Positions 1 to 7,921 of a stretch of 22,121 nt of DNA are shown in pieces. Under the pieces are notes generated by a model. That model was not told the origin of the DNA, did no database searches, and was given only the letters and a program-made list of their open reading frames with translations. Both the position numbers and the translations under genes were made by a program. Origin of the DNA: Bacteroidota bacterium (GTDB taxonomy: Bacteria; Bacteroidota; Bacteroidia; Cytophagales; Cyclobacteriaceae); the NCBI GenBank assembly GCA_003242315.1, contig QGUY01000027.1, forward strand, positions 1 to 22,121, in the 5' to 3' direction. Within the stretch, counting starts at the first letter, position 1; each line of letters starts with the position of its first letter.

Positions 1-1427
1 TTCTACCCCTTGAAGGCCAGAAGGCAAAAATTGTCCAAGAATTCCCCACGTTACTCCCGCAGAGTTCGGCTAACCACCAATTCGGCAAGAACGTGATGCA
101 GGCTCTTCCCACCAAGCCGGATGAGTTGGAGAGTCTGGAGCGAATCCTGTACGCCAGGATACAGAAGAACCCGGATGTCGAGGTTTACTCTGACCTGCTT
201 ATCTGGGTGACCATTCAGCAAAAGAATTTTTACGCGTCTTTTATACAGGCCAGGGCATACGACAAGCGCTACAAGCGCGAAGGCGAGAAGTGTATGGAAG
301 TGGCCCAGGTGGCGCTGGACAACGAAGATTTTGCGACGGCAGCCAAAATCTATCGCTACGTAGCGAGGGAATACCCCGGCACTTCCAATTACCTGATGGC
401 CCGCCTTGGTCTGATCCGGACCCGCGAGGCACAGATCAGGAAGCGATACCCCGTAAATACTGATTCCGTACGGACGCTGGTGGAGGATTATAAGAGCTTT
501 ATCCAGCAATACCCCGATAACGCCTACTCTCTGGAAGCACGCCGGAGTCAGGCAACCCTGCACGCAATGTATCTCGACGAAAAAGACGAAGCCATTCGCC
601 TGCTTGAAGAATTGATCGCCAATACCAAGGCAACCCTGTACCTGCGATCGAAGGCAAAGCTGGACCTGGGCGACATCTACCTTCTCAAGGGTGAACCGTG
701 GGAATCTACGCTGTTGTATTCGCAGGTTGAAAAGATTCAGAAAGAGAATCCGTTAGGTTATGAAGCCAAGCTGAAGAACGCCAAGCTTTCTTACTTCAAA
801 GGCGACTTCATGCTTGCCCAGGAACACCTCGACATCCTCAAGGAGGCCACAACACGTGAAATCGCGAATGACGCGATGGACCTCAGCATGCGGATCAAGG
901 AAAACATAGCATTTGACTCTGCGGGCGAGGCGTTGAAAGAATATGCAGCCATCGAGTTGTTGCTGTACCAAAACAAGATCGACGAAGCGCTGGCCGCCAT
1001 GGAAACATTCCGTGCGGGCGGTACGCGGTGGGTCAGCAAGGACGATCCCTTTGTCAAGAATATGCGTCCGCTGCAAACCCAGGGTGATTCCGTTCTGGTG
1101 CAGGTGAAATCAGCCGGCCAGCTGGCTACAATCCTGGACGATGTCTACTGGCTGGAATCCAATATCCGGCTCCAAAAGGGCGAGTTTCTCAAGGCAATTG
1201 ACCTCCTGCAAAAGATCGTCAAAGACTATTCCTCCGACATCTTGGCCGATGATGCCTATTTTCGGATGGGCGAGATCTACGAACGTTACGTCGGGGATCT
1301 GCCCAAAGCAATGGAGGTTTACCGCGAATTCCTGAATCGCTTTCCGGGGAGTGTGTATGCCGCTGAAGCGCGGAAGCGCTTCCGATCCCTCCGTGGAGAT
1401 TTCGGACCCCCTGCCCCTACCCCTTGA
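1..1427 (+). CDS. TPR-repeat protein, 5'-truncated by window edge
   Basis: The reading frame is open from position 3 to the TGA at 1425-1427 (about 474 visible residues). The first ATG at 93 is probably internal, because the 30 codons before it are in frame, without a stop, and protein-like. The protein is alpha-helical with repeated Ala/Tyr/Leu-rich helix pairs. The best TPR-like unit is near the C-terminus (ADDAYFRMGEIYERY followed by AMEVYREFLNRFPGS), and similar units occur in the first half (FATAAKIYRYVAREYPG). Such repeats normally act as protein-protein scaffolds. In Bacteroidota, long TPR proteins of this sort are often exported or envelope-associated, but the N-terminus that would show a signal peptide lies outside the window. 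The C-terminus ends in a Pro-rich tail (GPPAPTP). The exact role is unknown. A MarR gene follows 99 bases later and is probably transcribed separately. Confidence 0.85.
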   Translation, partial: LPLEGQKAKIVQEFPTLLPQSSANHQFGKNVMQALPTKPDELESLERILYARIQKNPDVEVYSDLLIWVTIQQKNFYASFIQARAYDKRYKREGEKCMEVAQVALDNEDFATAAKIYRYVAREYPGTSNYLMARLGLIRTREAQIRKRYPVNTDSVRTLVEDYKSFIQQYPDNAYSLEARRSQATLHAMYLDEKDEAIRLLEELIANTKATLYLRSKAKLDLGDIYLLKGEPWESTLLYSQVEKIQKENPLGYEAKLKNAKLSYFKGDFMLAQEHLDILKEATTREIANDAMDLSMRIKENIAFDSAGEALKEYAAIELLLYQNKIDEALAAMETFRAGGTRWVSKDDPFVKNMRPLQTQGDSVLVQVKSAGQLATILDDVYWLESNIRLQKGEFLKAIDLLQKIVKDYSSDILADDAYFRMGEIYERYVGDLPKAMEVYREFLNRFPGSVYAAEARKRFRSLRGDFGPPAPTP

Positions 1428-1430
1428 CCC

Positions 1431-1447
1431 CAAAAATTTGATTTTTG
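1431..1447 (+). terminator. weak AT-rich hairpin after the TPR gene
   Basis: CAAAAAT and ATTTTTG form a 7-base inverted repeat around a TTG loop, starting 3 bases after the stop codon. The stem is nearly all A-T and no long T run follows the hairpin, so it may be only a weak terminator or fortuitous. Confidence 0.25.
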
Positions 1448-1453
1448 CAGCCT

Positions 1454-1469
1454 TGCGAAATATTTCGCA
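1454..1469. promoter_or_regulatory. 16-base perfect palindrome, candidate operator 1
   Basis: TGCGAAATATTTCGCA reads identically on both strands. It lies 58 bases before the MarR start codon and one base from a second, larger palindrome. MarR dimers bind palindromes of this size and usually autoregulate, so an operator is likely. A transcription-end hairpin is less likely because there is no loop and no T run. Confidence 0.5.
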
Positions 1470-1470
1470 T

Positions 1471-1496
1471 AATTTAGTATGCATGCATACCAAATT
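1471..1496. promoter_or_regulatory. 26-base near-perfect palindrome, candidate MarR operator 2
   Basis: The core GTATGCATGCATAC (1477-1490) is a perfect palindrome. The symmetry extends to 1471-1496 with a single mismatched pair (A at 1476 against C at 1491). It lies 30 bases before the regulator's ATG, where it would overlap or adjoin the promoter; TAATTTAG at 1470-1477 resembles the Bacteroidota -7 box. The length and position fit a MarR-dimer operator for autorepression and possibly for control of the fad genes downstream. Binding is inferred, not shown. Confidence 0.55.
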
Positions 1497-1526
1497 TTAC
1501 TAGCTTCGTTGCTCTGATTGACGATC

Positions 1527-1976
1527 ATGAGGCGTGAGGAGACTGTCGACTATAACATCAAGGCGACGTGGCACGCGATCGCGCGGATGTACAACCAGCA
1601 GGCAGCGCGATACGGCGCTACGATGTCCACAGGATTCGTCTTGTTGAACGTCGATGCTGAAGAGGGTACGCCGGCAACCAAGATTGCTCCGTTGATGGGC
1701 CTTGAGGCACGCAGCCTCACCCGCATACTAAAATCGATGGAGGAGGCGGGCCTGATATTCCGGGCGCCGGATCCGAACGACCGGCGGTCCGTGCGAATTT
1801 TCCTGACGCCGGAAGGACGGGCGAAGAAAGACAAAGCGCGGGAAGTCGTGTTGCATTTCAACAACACGGTGTTTCGGCAAGTAGCACCTGAAAAACTGAA
1901 AGTGTTTTTCGAGGTGCTGTCCGAGATTAACAAAGTGGTTGAACGCCCTGACTTGTTTGAGGGCATCAACACATAG
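1527..1976 (+). CDS. MarR-family transcriptional regulator of the fad operon
   Basis: This is a 149-residue winged-helix protein, a normal MarR length. The dimerising N-terminal helix is followed by a helix-turn-helix (ATKIAPLMGLEARSLTRILKSMEEAG) and a wing with the family signature DPNDRRSVRIFLTPEG. ATG at 1527 is preferred; an in-frame TTG at 1518 would add only three residues. It sits 21 bases before fadN on the same strand, so co-transcription is likely. MarR proteins beside beta-oxidation genes usually act as ligand-released repressors, and an acyl-CoA effector would make sense here, but that is inference from context. Two palindromes directly upstream probably mediate autoregulation. 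Confidence 0.9.
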   Translation: MRREETVDYNIKATWHAIARMYNQQAARYGATMSTGFVLLNVDAEEGTPATKIAPLMGLEARSLTRILKSMEEAGLIFRAPDPNDRRSVRIFLTPEGRAKKDKAREVVLHFNNTVFRQVAPEKLKVFFEVLSEINKVVERPDLFEGINT

Positions 1977-1997
1977 GCAACGAATCCAGTACAGGAT

Positions 1998-4391
1998 ATG
2001 AATCGCTCAATTCGCAAAGTTGCTGTTCTGGGATCAGGAGTGATGGGGTCTGCGATCGCATGTCACTTTGCCAACATCGGTTGCAGGGTCCTACTGCTCG
2101 ACATGGTTCCCCGTGAACTCAACGATGAAGAGCGAGCGAAAGGTCTGACGCTTGAGAGCAAGCAGGTAAGAAATCGGATCGTCAACCAGTCGCTTGAGCG
2201 AGCCATCCGTTCGAACCCAGCACCTCTTTATGACAAATCGTTTGCCTCGCGAATTATCACGGGCAATTTTGAAGACGACATGCACATCATCAGCAAGTGT
2301 GATTGGGTGCTGGAGGCTGTCGTCGAAAATCTTGAGATCAAGAAAAAAATATTTGCCCAGGTTGAACAACACAGAAAACCTGGAACGATAGTCTCGTCAA
2401 ATACTTCGGGGATCCCCATCTCCAGCATGCTTGACGGACGCAGCGAAGATTTTCGCAAGCACTTTTGCGGCACTCACTTTTTCAACCCGCCGCGTTACCT
2501 CAAGCTACTCGAGATCATTCCTACGCCGCATACCGACCCGGAAGTCGTCAAGTTCCTCATGCGGTATGGCGATCTCTACCTGGGTAAGACGACGGTGCTT
2601 TGCAAGGACACTCCCGCGTTTATCGCAAATCGCATCGGGGTATTTGGTATCATGAAGGTGATTCGTACGATGGAGAAGCTTGGCCTTACCATCGACGACA
2701 TTGATAAACTCACGGGCCCTGTTATCGGGCGGCCAAAATCTGCTACGTTCCGAACTTCCGATATCGTCGGATTGGATACGATGATCAAGGTTGCGAACAA
2801 CCTTTACGCAGGTTTGCCAAACGACGAGGCGCGCGATGTCTTCAAACCCACAGACGCCATCCTGAAGATGGAGTCAAATCAATGGCTGGGTGATAAAACA
2901 GGGCAAGGTTTTTACAAGAAGACAAAAAATGCAAAAGGTCAAACGGAGATTCTTACACTTGACCTTTCAAGTTTTGAATATAAGCCGAAGGCCAAGTCTT
3001 CTTTCGCTACGCTTGAATCCACAAAGCCAATCGTCGAAGTACGGAAGCGCTTCAAGGTGTTGCTGGCCGGCAAAGACAAAGCAGGCGAATTCTATCGCGA
3101 GACGTTCTATGCGCTCTTCAGTTATGTATCGCATCGCATACCGGAGATTGCGGACGAACTCTACAAGATAGACGATGCGATGCGCGCGGGCTTCGGCTGG
3201 GAAGTAGGGCCGTTCGAAACCTGGGATGCCATTGGGCTCAGGGAGTCTTTGGCGGAAATGAAAGACTTTCCCGTCGCGCCCTGGGTGTATGAGATGATTG
3301 AGGCGGGGCATGCTTCATTCTACAGGATCGAAGATGGTCGGCGTCAGTATTACGATATTGCTACGCGCTCCTACAAAGATGTTCCGGGTCGCGAGGCATT
3401 CATTATCCTGGAGGATCTTAAGAACCGGGTCGTTTGGCGCAACTCGGAGTCGGCGATCATCCATCTCGGCGATGGCGTGTTGAACTTCTCGTGGAGCAGT
3501 AAGGGCAGCACACTGACCAGTCCTGTCATTGAAGGAATGAATCGCGCCATAGACCTTGCTGAAAGGCAGTACGAGGGTCTCGTTGTAGGCCATCAGCAAG
3601 CGGACTTTTCCCTGGGTGCGAACCTGGGTTTGGTATTCATGTTTGCGATCGAACAGGATTACGATGAGCTTGACTTCATGGTGCGGCAATTTCAGCGCAC
3701 GGTCATGCGCATCAGATATTCCAGTGTTCCGGTTGTGGTCTGTCCGAAAGGCCGCACGCTTGGTGGTGGGTGTGAGATCACGCTGCACGCGGATCGCGTG
3801 CAAGCCGCGGCGGAGTCGTATATCGGTCTCGTTGAAATCGGTGTTGGATTGATTCCCGCCGGAGGCGGAACAAAAGAAATGACGAAGCGTGTAAGCGACG
3901 CTTTTGAGGAAGGCGACATCGAGTTGAACACGTTGCAGAACGCGTTCATGACAATAGCAACGGCGAAGGTTAGCCTTTCCGCAGAGGAAGCACGCGGAAT
4001 GAAGATCTTAAGAGCGAACGATCGGATTTCTGTGAACGTCGATCGCCAGCTTGCTGATGCCAAAGCGGCCGTACTTGATATGGCGGCATCGGGATATACG
4101 ATGCCGATTCAATCCAACAACATCAAAGTCCAGGGGCGCACCGGTCTCGCGTTATTCCTGGCGGGCATTCATGGAATGAGAGAAGGCAATTACATCACCG
4201 AGCATGACGCAAAGATTGCGAGCAAGATTGCCTATGTGATGTGTGGCGGCGACCTGACATCGCCACAGCAGGTCAGTGAGCAATACCTCCTTGACCTGGA
4301 ACGTGAGGCTTTCGTCTCCCTTTGTGGAGAAAGAAAAACGCTGGAACGAATTCAGGCAGTCGTAACCGGCGGAAAGCCGATTAGGAATTGA
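1998..4391 (+). CDS. fadN: 3-hydroxyacyl-CoA dehydrogenase / enoyl-CoA hydratase fusion (FadN type)
   Basis: A 797-residue bifunctional enzyme for beta-oxidation steps two and three: hydration of trans-2-enoyl-CoA and NAD-dependent oxidation of 3-hydroxyacyl-CoA. The dehydrogenase comes first. It has the Rossmann motif GSGVMGS at residues 12-18, the HCDH signature around GTHFFNPPRYLKLLEI with the likely catalytic His160, and C-terminal dehydrogenase-type helical segments to about residue 430. A crotonase-fold domain follows. Its GGGCE (Glu593) and GLVEIGVGL (Glu613) are 20 residues apart, as are the two catalytic glutamates of crotonase. The domain order and length match Bacillus FadN (about 789 residues), not E. 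coli FadB, in which the hydratase comes first. It is the second gene of the marR-fadN-fadA-fadE block. Confidence 0.93.
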   Translation: MNRSIRKVAVLGSGVMGSAIACHFANIGCRVLLLDMVPRELNDEERAKGLTLESKQVRNRIVNQSLERAIRSNPAPLYDKSFASRIITGNFEDDMHIISKCDWVLEAVVENLEIKKKIFAQVEQHRKPGTIVSSNTSGIPISSMLDGRSEDFRKHFCGTHFFNPPRYLKLLEIIPTPHTDPEVVKFLMRYGDLYLGKTTVLCKDTPAFIANRIGVFGIMKVIRTMEKLGLTIDDIDKLTGPVIGRPKSATFRTSDIVGLDTMIKVANNLYAGLPNDEARDVFKPTDAILKMESNQWLGDKTGQGFYKKTKNAKGQTEILTLDLSSFEYKPKAKSSFATLESTKPIVEVRKRFKVLLAGKDKAGEFYRETFYALFSYVSHRIPEIADELYKIDDAMRAGFGWEVGPFETWDAIGLRESLAEMKDFPVAPWVYEMIEAGHASFYRIEDGRRQYYDIATRSYKDVPGREAFIILEDLKNRVVWRNSESAIIHLGDGVLNFSWSSKGSTLTSPVIEGMNRAIDLAERQYEGLVVGHQQADFSLGANLGLVFMFAIEQDYDELDFMVRQFQRTVMRIRYSSVPVVVCPKGRTLGGGCEITLHADRVQAAAESYIGLVEIGVGLIPAGGGTKEMTKRVSDAFEEGDIELNTLQNAFMTIATAKVSLSAEEARGMKILRANDRISVNVDRQLADAKAAVLDMAASGYTMPIQSNNIKVQGRTGLALFLAGIHGMREGNYITEHDAKIASKIAYVMCGGDLTSPQQVSEQYLLDLEREAFVSLCGERKTLERIQAVVTGGKPIRN

Positions 4392-4549
4392 GCATTAACC
4401 TAAACGTGATATACCGCGCGAGAGAAACCCGAACGCACAGAACCTAAACGTAGCGACAATCTGTCGGCCAATGTGAAGTTGGATTACAATTGAACATGTG
4501 CACGGGTTCTCTTGCCGTGGTATACTAAAGGTAAAAGATACAATCCCCT
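4392..4549 (+). other. 158-base fadN-fadA spacer with 11-base direct repeat
   Basis: This gap is far longer than the other gaps in the block (21 and 8 bases). AACCTAAACGT occurs twice, at 4397-4407 and 4441-4451. A short hairpin CGACA-ATC-TGTCG lies at 4454-4466. TGGTATACTAAA at 4518-4529 resembles the two half-sites of the palindrome before marR, with the centre missing. The spacer could hold an internal promoter or a processing site. I see no ORF in it. Confidence 0.4.
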
Positions 4550-5725
4550 ATGGATGCATACATAACAGCGGGTTACCGGACGGCGGTGGGAAAAGCGAAA
4601 CGCGGAGGCTTCCGGTTTACGCGGCCGGACGACCTGGCTGCTGATGTTATCCGGCACCTCGTAAAGTCCGTTCCCGGGCTGGAGCCGCAAATGGTTGACG
4701 ACCTCATCGTTGGGAATGCCGTCCAGGAAGCGGAGCAGGGAATGCAAATGGGTCGCATGATCTCGCTGCTGGCCCTGGGGCAGGACATCCCGGGAATGGT
4801 GATCAACCGGTATTGTGGCTCTGGAATAGAGGCGATCCAAATTGCCTGCGCTCGCATTCACGCAGGTCTTGCAGATGTCATTATTGCGGGAGGAACGGAG
4901 TCAATGTCGCTCGTCCCCGTCATGGGATGGAAGACGGCTCTCAACTATACGATTGCGAAGAACAATCCCGACTACTATACGAGCATGGGCCTGACGGCGG
5001 AGGCTGTCGCGAAAAAGTTTAATGTCAGTCGCGAGGATCAGGACGAGTTTGCGTACCGATCGCATATGAAAGCAGCGGCTGCGATACGGGAGGGTAAGTT
5101 CAAGGATGAGATCGTGCCGATCACAGTAAAGGAAGTATATGTCGACTCGGACATGAAGCGCAAGACCCGGGAGTTCGTCGTCGACACTGATGAAGGCGTG
5201 AGGCCCGATACCACGCTTGAAGCGCTGGCCAAATTGAAACCCGTATTTGCTGCAGGGGGAACGGTGACCGCTGGTAATTCATCGCAAACTTCGGATGGAG
5301 CCGCGTTCGTCCTGGTGATGTCAGAACGCAAAATGAAGGAACTCAACGTAAAGCCAATCGCGCGGATGTTGAGTTACGCTGTAGCTGGAGTCGAGCCAAA
5401 GATCATGGGAATCGGTCCCGTGAAAGCAGTGCCCAAGGCTCTTAAGATGGCTGGGATGAAGCTTGATGACATCGATATCATTGAGCTCAATGAAGCTTTT
5501 GCTGCACAATCGCTGGCGGTGATGCGGGAATTGGGAATCAACCAGGAAAAGCTCAATCCAAACGGAGGGGCTATTGCCGTTGGACACCCTCTTGGTTCGT
5601 CGGGAGCCAGACTTACGGTTCAGATACTGAATGAACTGCGGAGACAAGGTAAGAAGTACGGACTGGTTACTGCGTGTGTAGGTGGCGGACAAGGCGTCGC
5701 CGGAATCTACGAGTTATTGAATTAG
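4550..5725 (+). CDS. fadA: acetyl-CoA acyltransferase (3-ketoacyl-CoA thiolase)
   Basis: A 391-residue thiolase of typical length, catalysing the last step of beta-oxidation: CoA-dependent cleavage of 3-ketoacyl-CoA to acetyl-CoA plus a shortened acyl-CoA. The nucleophile is Cys89 in NRYCGSG. The other active-site blocks are GGTESMS, NEAFAAQ (Asn314), GHPLGSSGAR (His346) and CVGGGQG (Cys376, the acid/base). The first ATG gives a normal thiolase N-terminus (MDAYITAGYRTAVGKAKRG). It follows fadN after an unusually long spacer and precedes fadE by 8 bases. A biosynthetic acetyl-CoA acetyltransferase has a very similar sequence, but this neighbourhood favours degradation. Confidence 0.93.
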   Translation: MDAYITAGYRTAVGKAKRGGFRFTRPDDLAADVIRHLVKSVPGLEPQMVDDLIVGNAVQEAEQGMQMGRMISLLALGQDIPGMVINRYCGSGIEAIQIACARIHAGLADVIIAGGTESMSLVPVMGWKTALNYTIAKNNPDYYTSMGLTAEAVAKKFNVSREDQDEFAYRSHMKAAAAIREGKFKDEIVPITVKEVYVDSDMKRKTREFVVDTDEGVRPDTTLEALAKLKPVFAAGGTVTAGNSSQTSDGAAFVLVMSERKMKELNVKPIARMLSYAVAGVEPKIMGIGPVKAVPKALKMAGMKLDDIDIIELNEAFAAQSLAVMRELGINQEKLNPNGGAIAVGHPLGSSGARLTVQILNELRRQGKKYGLVTACVGGGQGVAGIYELLN

Positions 5726-5733
5726 CATCAGCC

Positions 5734-7527
5734 ATGGAAGCAAATACGAAAAGGGCAATCAAGGGAGGGGAGTTTCTCATACGGGAAACACAGGCTTCGG
5801 AAATATTTATTCCGGAAGACTGGAATGAAGAGCAGCGGATGATCGCGCAAACTTGTCGTGAGTTCCTTGAGCAGGAGGTCTTTCCCCGTCTGGATGAAAT
5901 CGACTCGATGAAAGATCCGGGCCTGATGCCTGCCATTCTCGATAAGGCCGGCGCGTTGGGATTGCTGGGCACTTCAGTTCCTCAGGAGTACGGCGGGTTC
6001 GGAATGGATTTCAACACCACCATGCTCGTGTCGGAAGTTTTTGGAGGAGGACACTCCGTGGCTGTTGCGTTATCTGCGCACACAGGGATCGGCACGCTTC
6101 CAATCCTGTATTATGGTAATGAAGATCAGAAGAAGCGATATATACCCAAACTTGCAACCGGTGAGTGGAAGGCCGCATACTGTCTGACGGAACCGGACTC
6201 AGGGTCAGACGCGAACAGTGGGAAGTCGCGCGCCACATTAAGCGCTGATGGCAAGCATTACATCATCAACGGTCAGAAGATGTGGATCACGAACGGCGGA
6301 TTTGCCGACGTGTTCATCGTCTTTGCGAAGATCGATGACGACAAAAACCTTAGCGCCTTCATTGTAGAGAAAAGTTTTGGCGGGATCACAATGAACGAAG
6401 AAGAGCGCAAGATGGGGATCAAGGGCTCTTCTACCCGTCAGATCTTTTTCAATGATTGCAAAGTTCCCGTTGAGAATCTCCTCTCCGAACGGGGTAATGG
6501 TTTCAAGATCGCTGTCAACATTTTGAATGTTGGCCGCATCAAACTTGGTGCGGCGGCCCTTGGTGGGAGCAAGCGTTCGATATCCATTGCAATCGACTAC
6601 GCCAAACAAAGAAAACAGTTCGGTACAGAGATCGCGAACTTCGGTGCGATAAAGCATAAGATCGCTGAAATGGTGACTCGCGTGTACGCGTCTGAGGCAG
6701 CTTGCTATCGCGCTGGGCAGAACATTGACGATGCGTACGCTGCGCTGATCGCGAACGGGGTGGCGCCTGGTGAAGCGCGTCTCAAGTCGCTGGAGGAGTT
6801 CGCGATTGAGTGCGCGATCATGAAGGTCCACGGTTCGGAGGTTCTGGACTTTGTCGTGGATGAAGGCGTCCAGATTTTCGGTGGCATGGGTTTTTCCGCA
6901 GAAGGCCCGATGGATCGTGCCTATCGCGATGCACGCATTAACAGGATCTTCGAGGGGACGAATGAAATCAACCGGATGCTGACGATCGACATGTTACTTA
7001 AACGCGCCATGAAGGGACATCTCGACTTGATGACACCCGCCATGGAAGTGCAGAAAGAACTCATGGCGATTCCATCTTTCGGTGAAGAGGCAGAAGGGTT
7101 GTTTGTGGCAGAGAAGCGCGTGCTGGCAAACGCCAAGAAGGCGGGTTTAATGATCGCAGGCGCGGCCGTTCAAAAGTTCATGATGAAGATTGCGGACGAG
7201 CAGGAGCTGCTGATGAACCTTGCGGACATCCTTATCGAGATCTACATCGCGGAATCCTGTCTGCTTCGGGTGGAAAAGGTGCTGACCCAAAAGGGTCAGG
7301 ATGCCGAAGGGCCACTCACTGAAATCGCGATGATCTACCTTCACGGTGCCATGGAAAAGATCGCCGCCTGTGGTCGGGAGGCGATTATGGCCTTTGCGGA
7401 GGGCGACGAATTGCGGCTCATGCTCCTGGGTCTGAAGCGATTTACCCGGATTGATCCCTACAACCTTAAGAATGCCCGGCGGAAGGTCGCGGATTATGCC
7501 ATTGCAAAGGGCCAGTACCCTTTTTGA
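5734..7527 (+). CDS. fadE: acyl-CoA dehydrogenase (FadE type)
   Basis: A 597-residue flavoprotein for the first beta-oxidation step, FAD-dependent conversion of acyl-CoA to trans-2-enoyl-CoA. It has the N-terminal helical domain, the signature AAYCLTEPDSGSDA in the middle beta domain, and a C-terminal helical domain ending its core with RINRIFEGTNEI, where Glu407 is the expected catalytic base. About 170 further residues follow, as in the long FadE/VLCAD-like enzymes (Bacillus FadE is about 594). ATG at 5734 is chosen because an earlier in-frame start would overlap fadA by 52 bases and adds non-homologous, Arg-rich sequence. It is the last gene of the block; electrons would pass to electron-transfer flavoprotein, which is not encoded here. 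Confidence 0.93.
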   Translation: MEANTKRAIKGGEFLIRETQASEIFIPEDWNEEQRMIAQTCREFLEQEVFPRLDEIDSMKDPGLMPAILDKAGALGLLGTSVPQEYGGFGMDFNTTMLVSEVFGGGHSVAVALSAHTGIGTLPILYYGNEDQKKRYIPKLATGEWKAAYCLTEPDSGSDANSGKSRATLSADGKHYIINGQKMWITNGGFADVFIVFAKIDDDKNLSAFIVEKSFGGITMNEEERKMGIKGSSTRQIFFNDCKVPVENLLSERGNGFKIAVNILNVGRIKLGAAALGGSKRSISIAIDYAKQRKQFGTEIANFGAIKHKIAEMVTRVYASEAACYRAGQNIDDAYAALIANGVAPGEARLKSLEEFAIECAIMKVHGSEVLDFVVDEGVQIFGGMGFSAEGPMDRAYRDARINRIFEGTNEINRMLTIDMLLKRAMKGHLDLMTPAMEVQKELMAIPSFGEEAEGLFVAEKRVLANAKKAGLMIAGAAVQKFMMKIADEQELLMNLADILIEIYIAESCLLRVEKVLTQKGQDAEGPLTEIAMIYLHGAMEKIAACGREAIMAFAEGDELRLMLLGLKRFTRIDPYNLKNARRKVADYAIAKGQYPF

Positions 7528-7532
7528 TCTGT

Positions 7533-7567
7533 GATTAGAGATTTTTGATTTTTGATTTAAGATTTGG
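7533..7567 (+). repeat. five-unit 7-base tandem repeat (GATTTTT-like)
   Basis: Five consecutive heptamers each begin with GATT: GATTAGA, GATTTTT, GATTTTT, GATTTAA, GATTTGG. They begin 6 bases after the fadE stop. The register is exact although the last three bases of the unit vary. The stretch is T-rich on the coding strand and may help end transcription, but I see no hairpin. Confidence 0.6.
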
Positions 7568-7676
7568 GGGCGGGCAATTTGTTGGCGCTCCACGGGCTCA
7601 GCTCCGACGAGAATCAGAGATCGGATTGTAACGATTTCGCGGTAAATTTCGTGAATGCTTTTATAACCTCTTTCCT

Positions 7677-7919
7677 ATGAGCAAATCTGCCACTGCCCTC
7701 GTTCTGGTCCTGGCCTTCGTCGTGGCCTTCCCCGTCGTCACGGCTATTGGAGCCACCTTTTTTTCCATATTGATTGGCCTTTTCGCCACCATGATGGGTG
7801 TTATTGGAGGTGTATTCGGCACGTTCTTTAGTGTAGCAGGCGGAATTCTTGGTTCCAGTTGGGTTCCGATGCTGATAGTAGCCGTTATTATTGCAGCGCT
7901 GCTTTCCAGGAGGCGCTAA
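7677..7919 (+). CDS. small hydrophobic membrane protein
   Basis: This 80-residue protein is almost entirely hydrophobic. A first membrane segment covers about residues 7-29, a Gly/Phe-rich segment about 30-58, and a third covers about 62-76 before a positively charged end (SRRR). It has no Cys, His or charged catalytic residues, so an enzyme is unlikely; a membrane-associated structural, stress or small regulatory role is possible. The family is not recognised. It begins 149 bases after fadE with a plausible separate start, and its stop lies only 2 bases from the stop of the opposing gene. The coding call rests on the ordered hydrophobic pattern and the fit to the neighbouring gene boundaries. 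Confidence 0.65.
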   Translation: MSKSATALVLVLAFVVAFPVVTAIGATFFSILIGLFATMMGVIGGVFGTFFSVAGGILGSSWVPMLIVAVIIAALLSRRR

Positions 7920-7921
7920 TC

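Noticed and set aside
51..563. 170-codon minus-strand frame opposite the TPR gene.
   Set aside because: It is antisense to a convincing helical-repeat protein and has no domain pattern; the hydrophobic run in it is a by-product of the opposite strand's codons.
5674..5733. Upstream extension of the fadE frame.
   Set aside because: It overlaps the end of fadA, and the extra residues are Arg-rich with no similarity to acyl-CoA dehydrogenase starts; ATG 5734 fits the family length.
6238..6831. 197-codon antisense frame within fadE.
   Set aside because: It lies inside a clear acyl-CoA dehydrogenase with all motifs, and the antisense translation has no recognisable domain.
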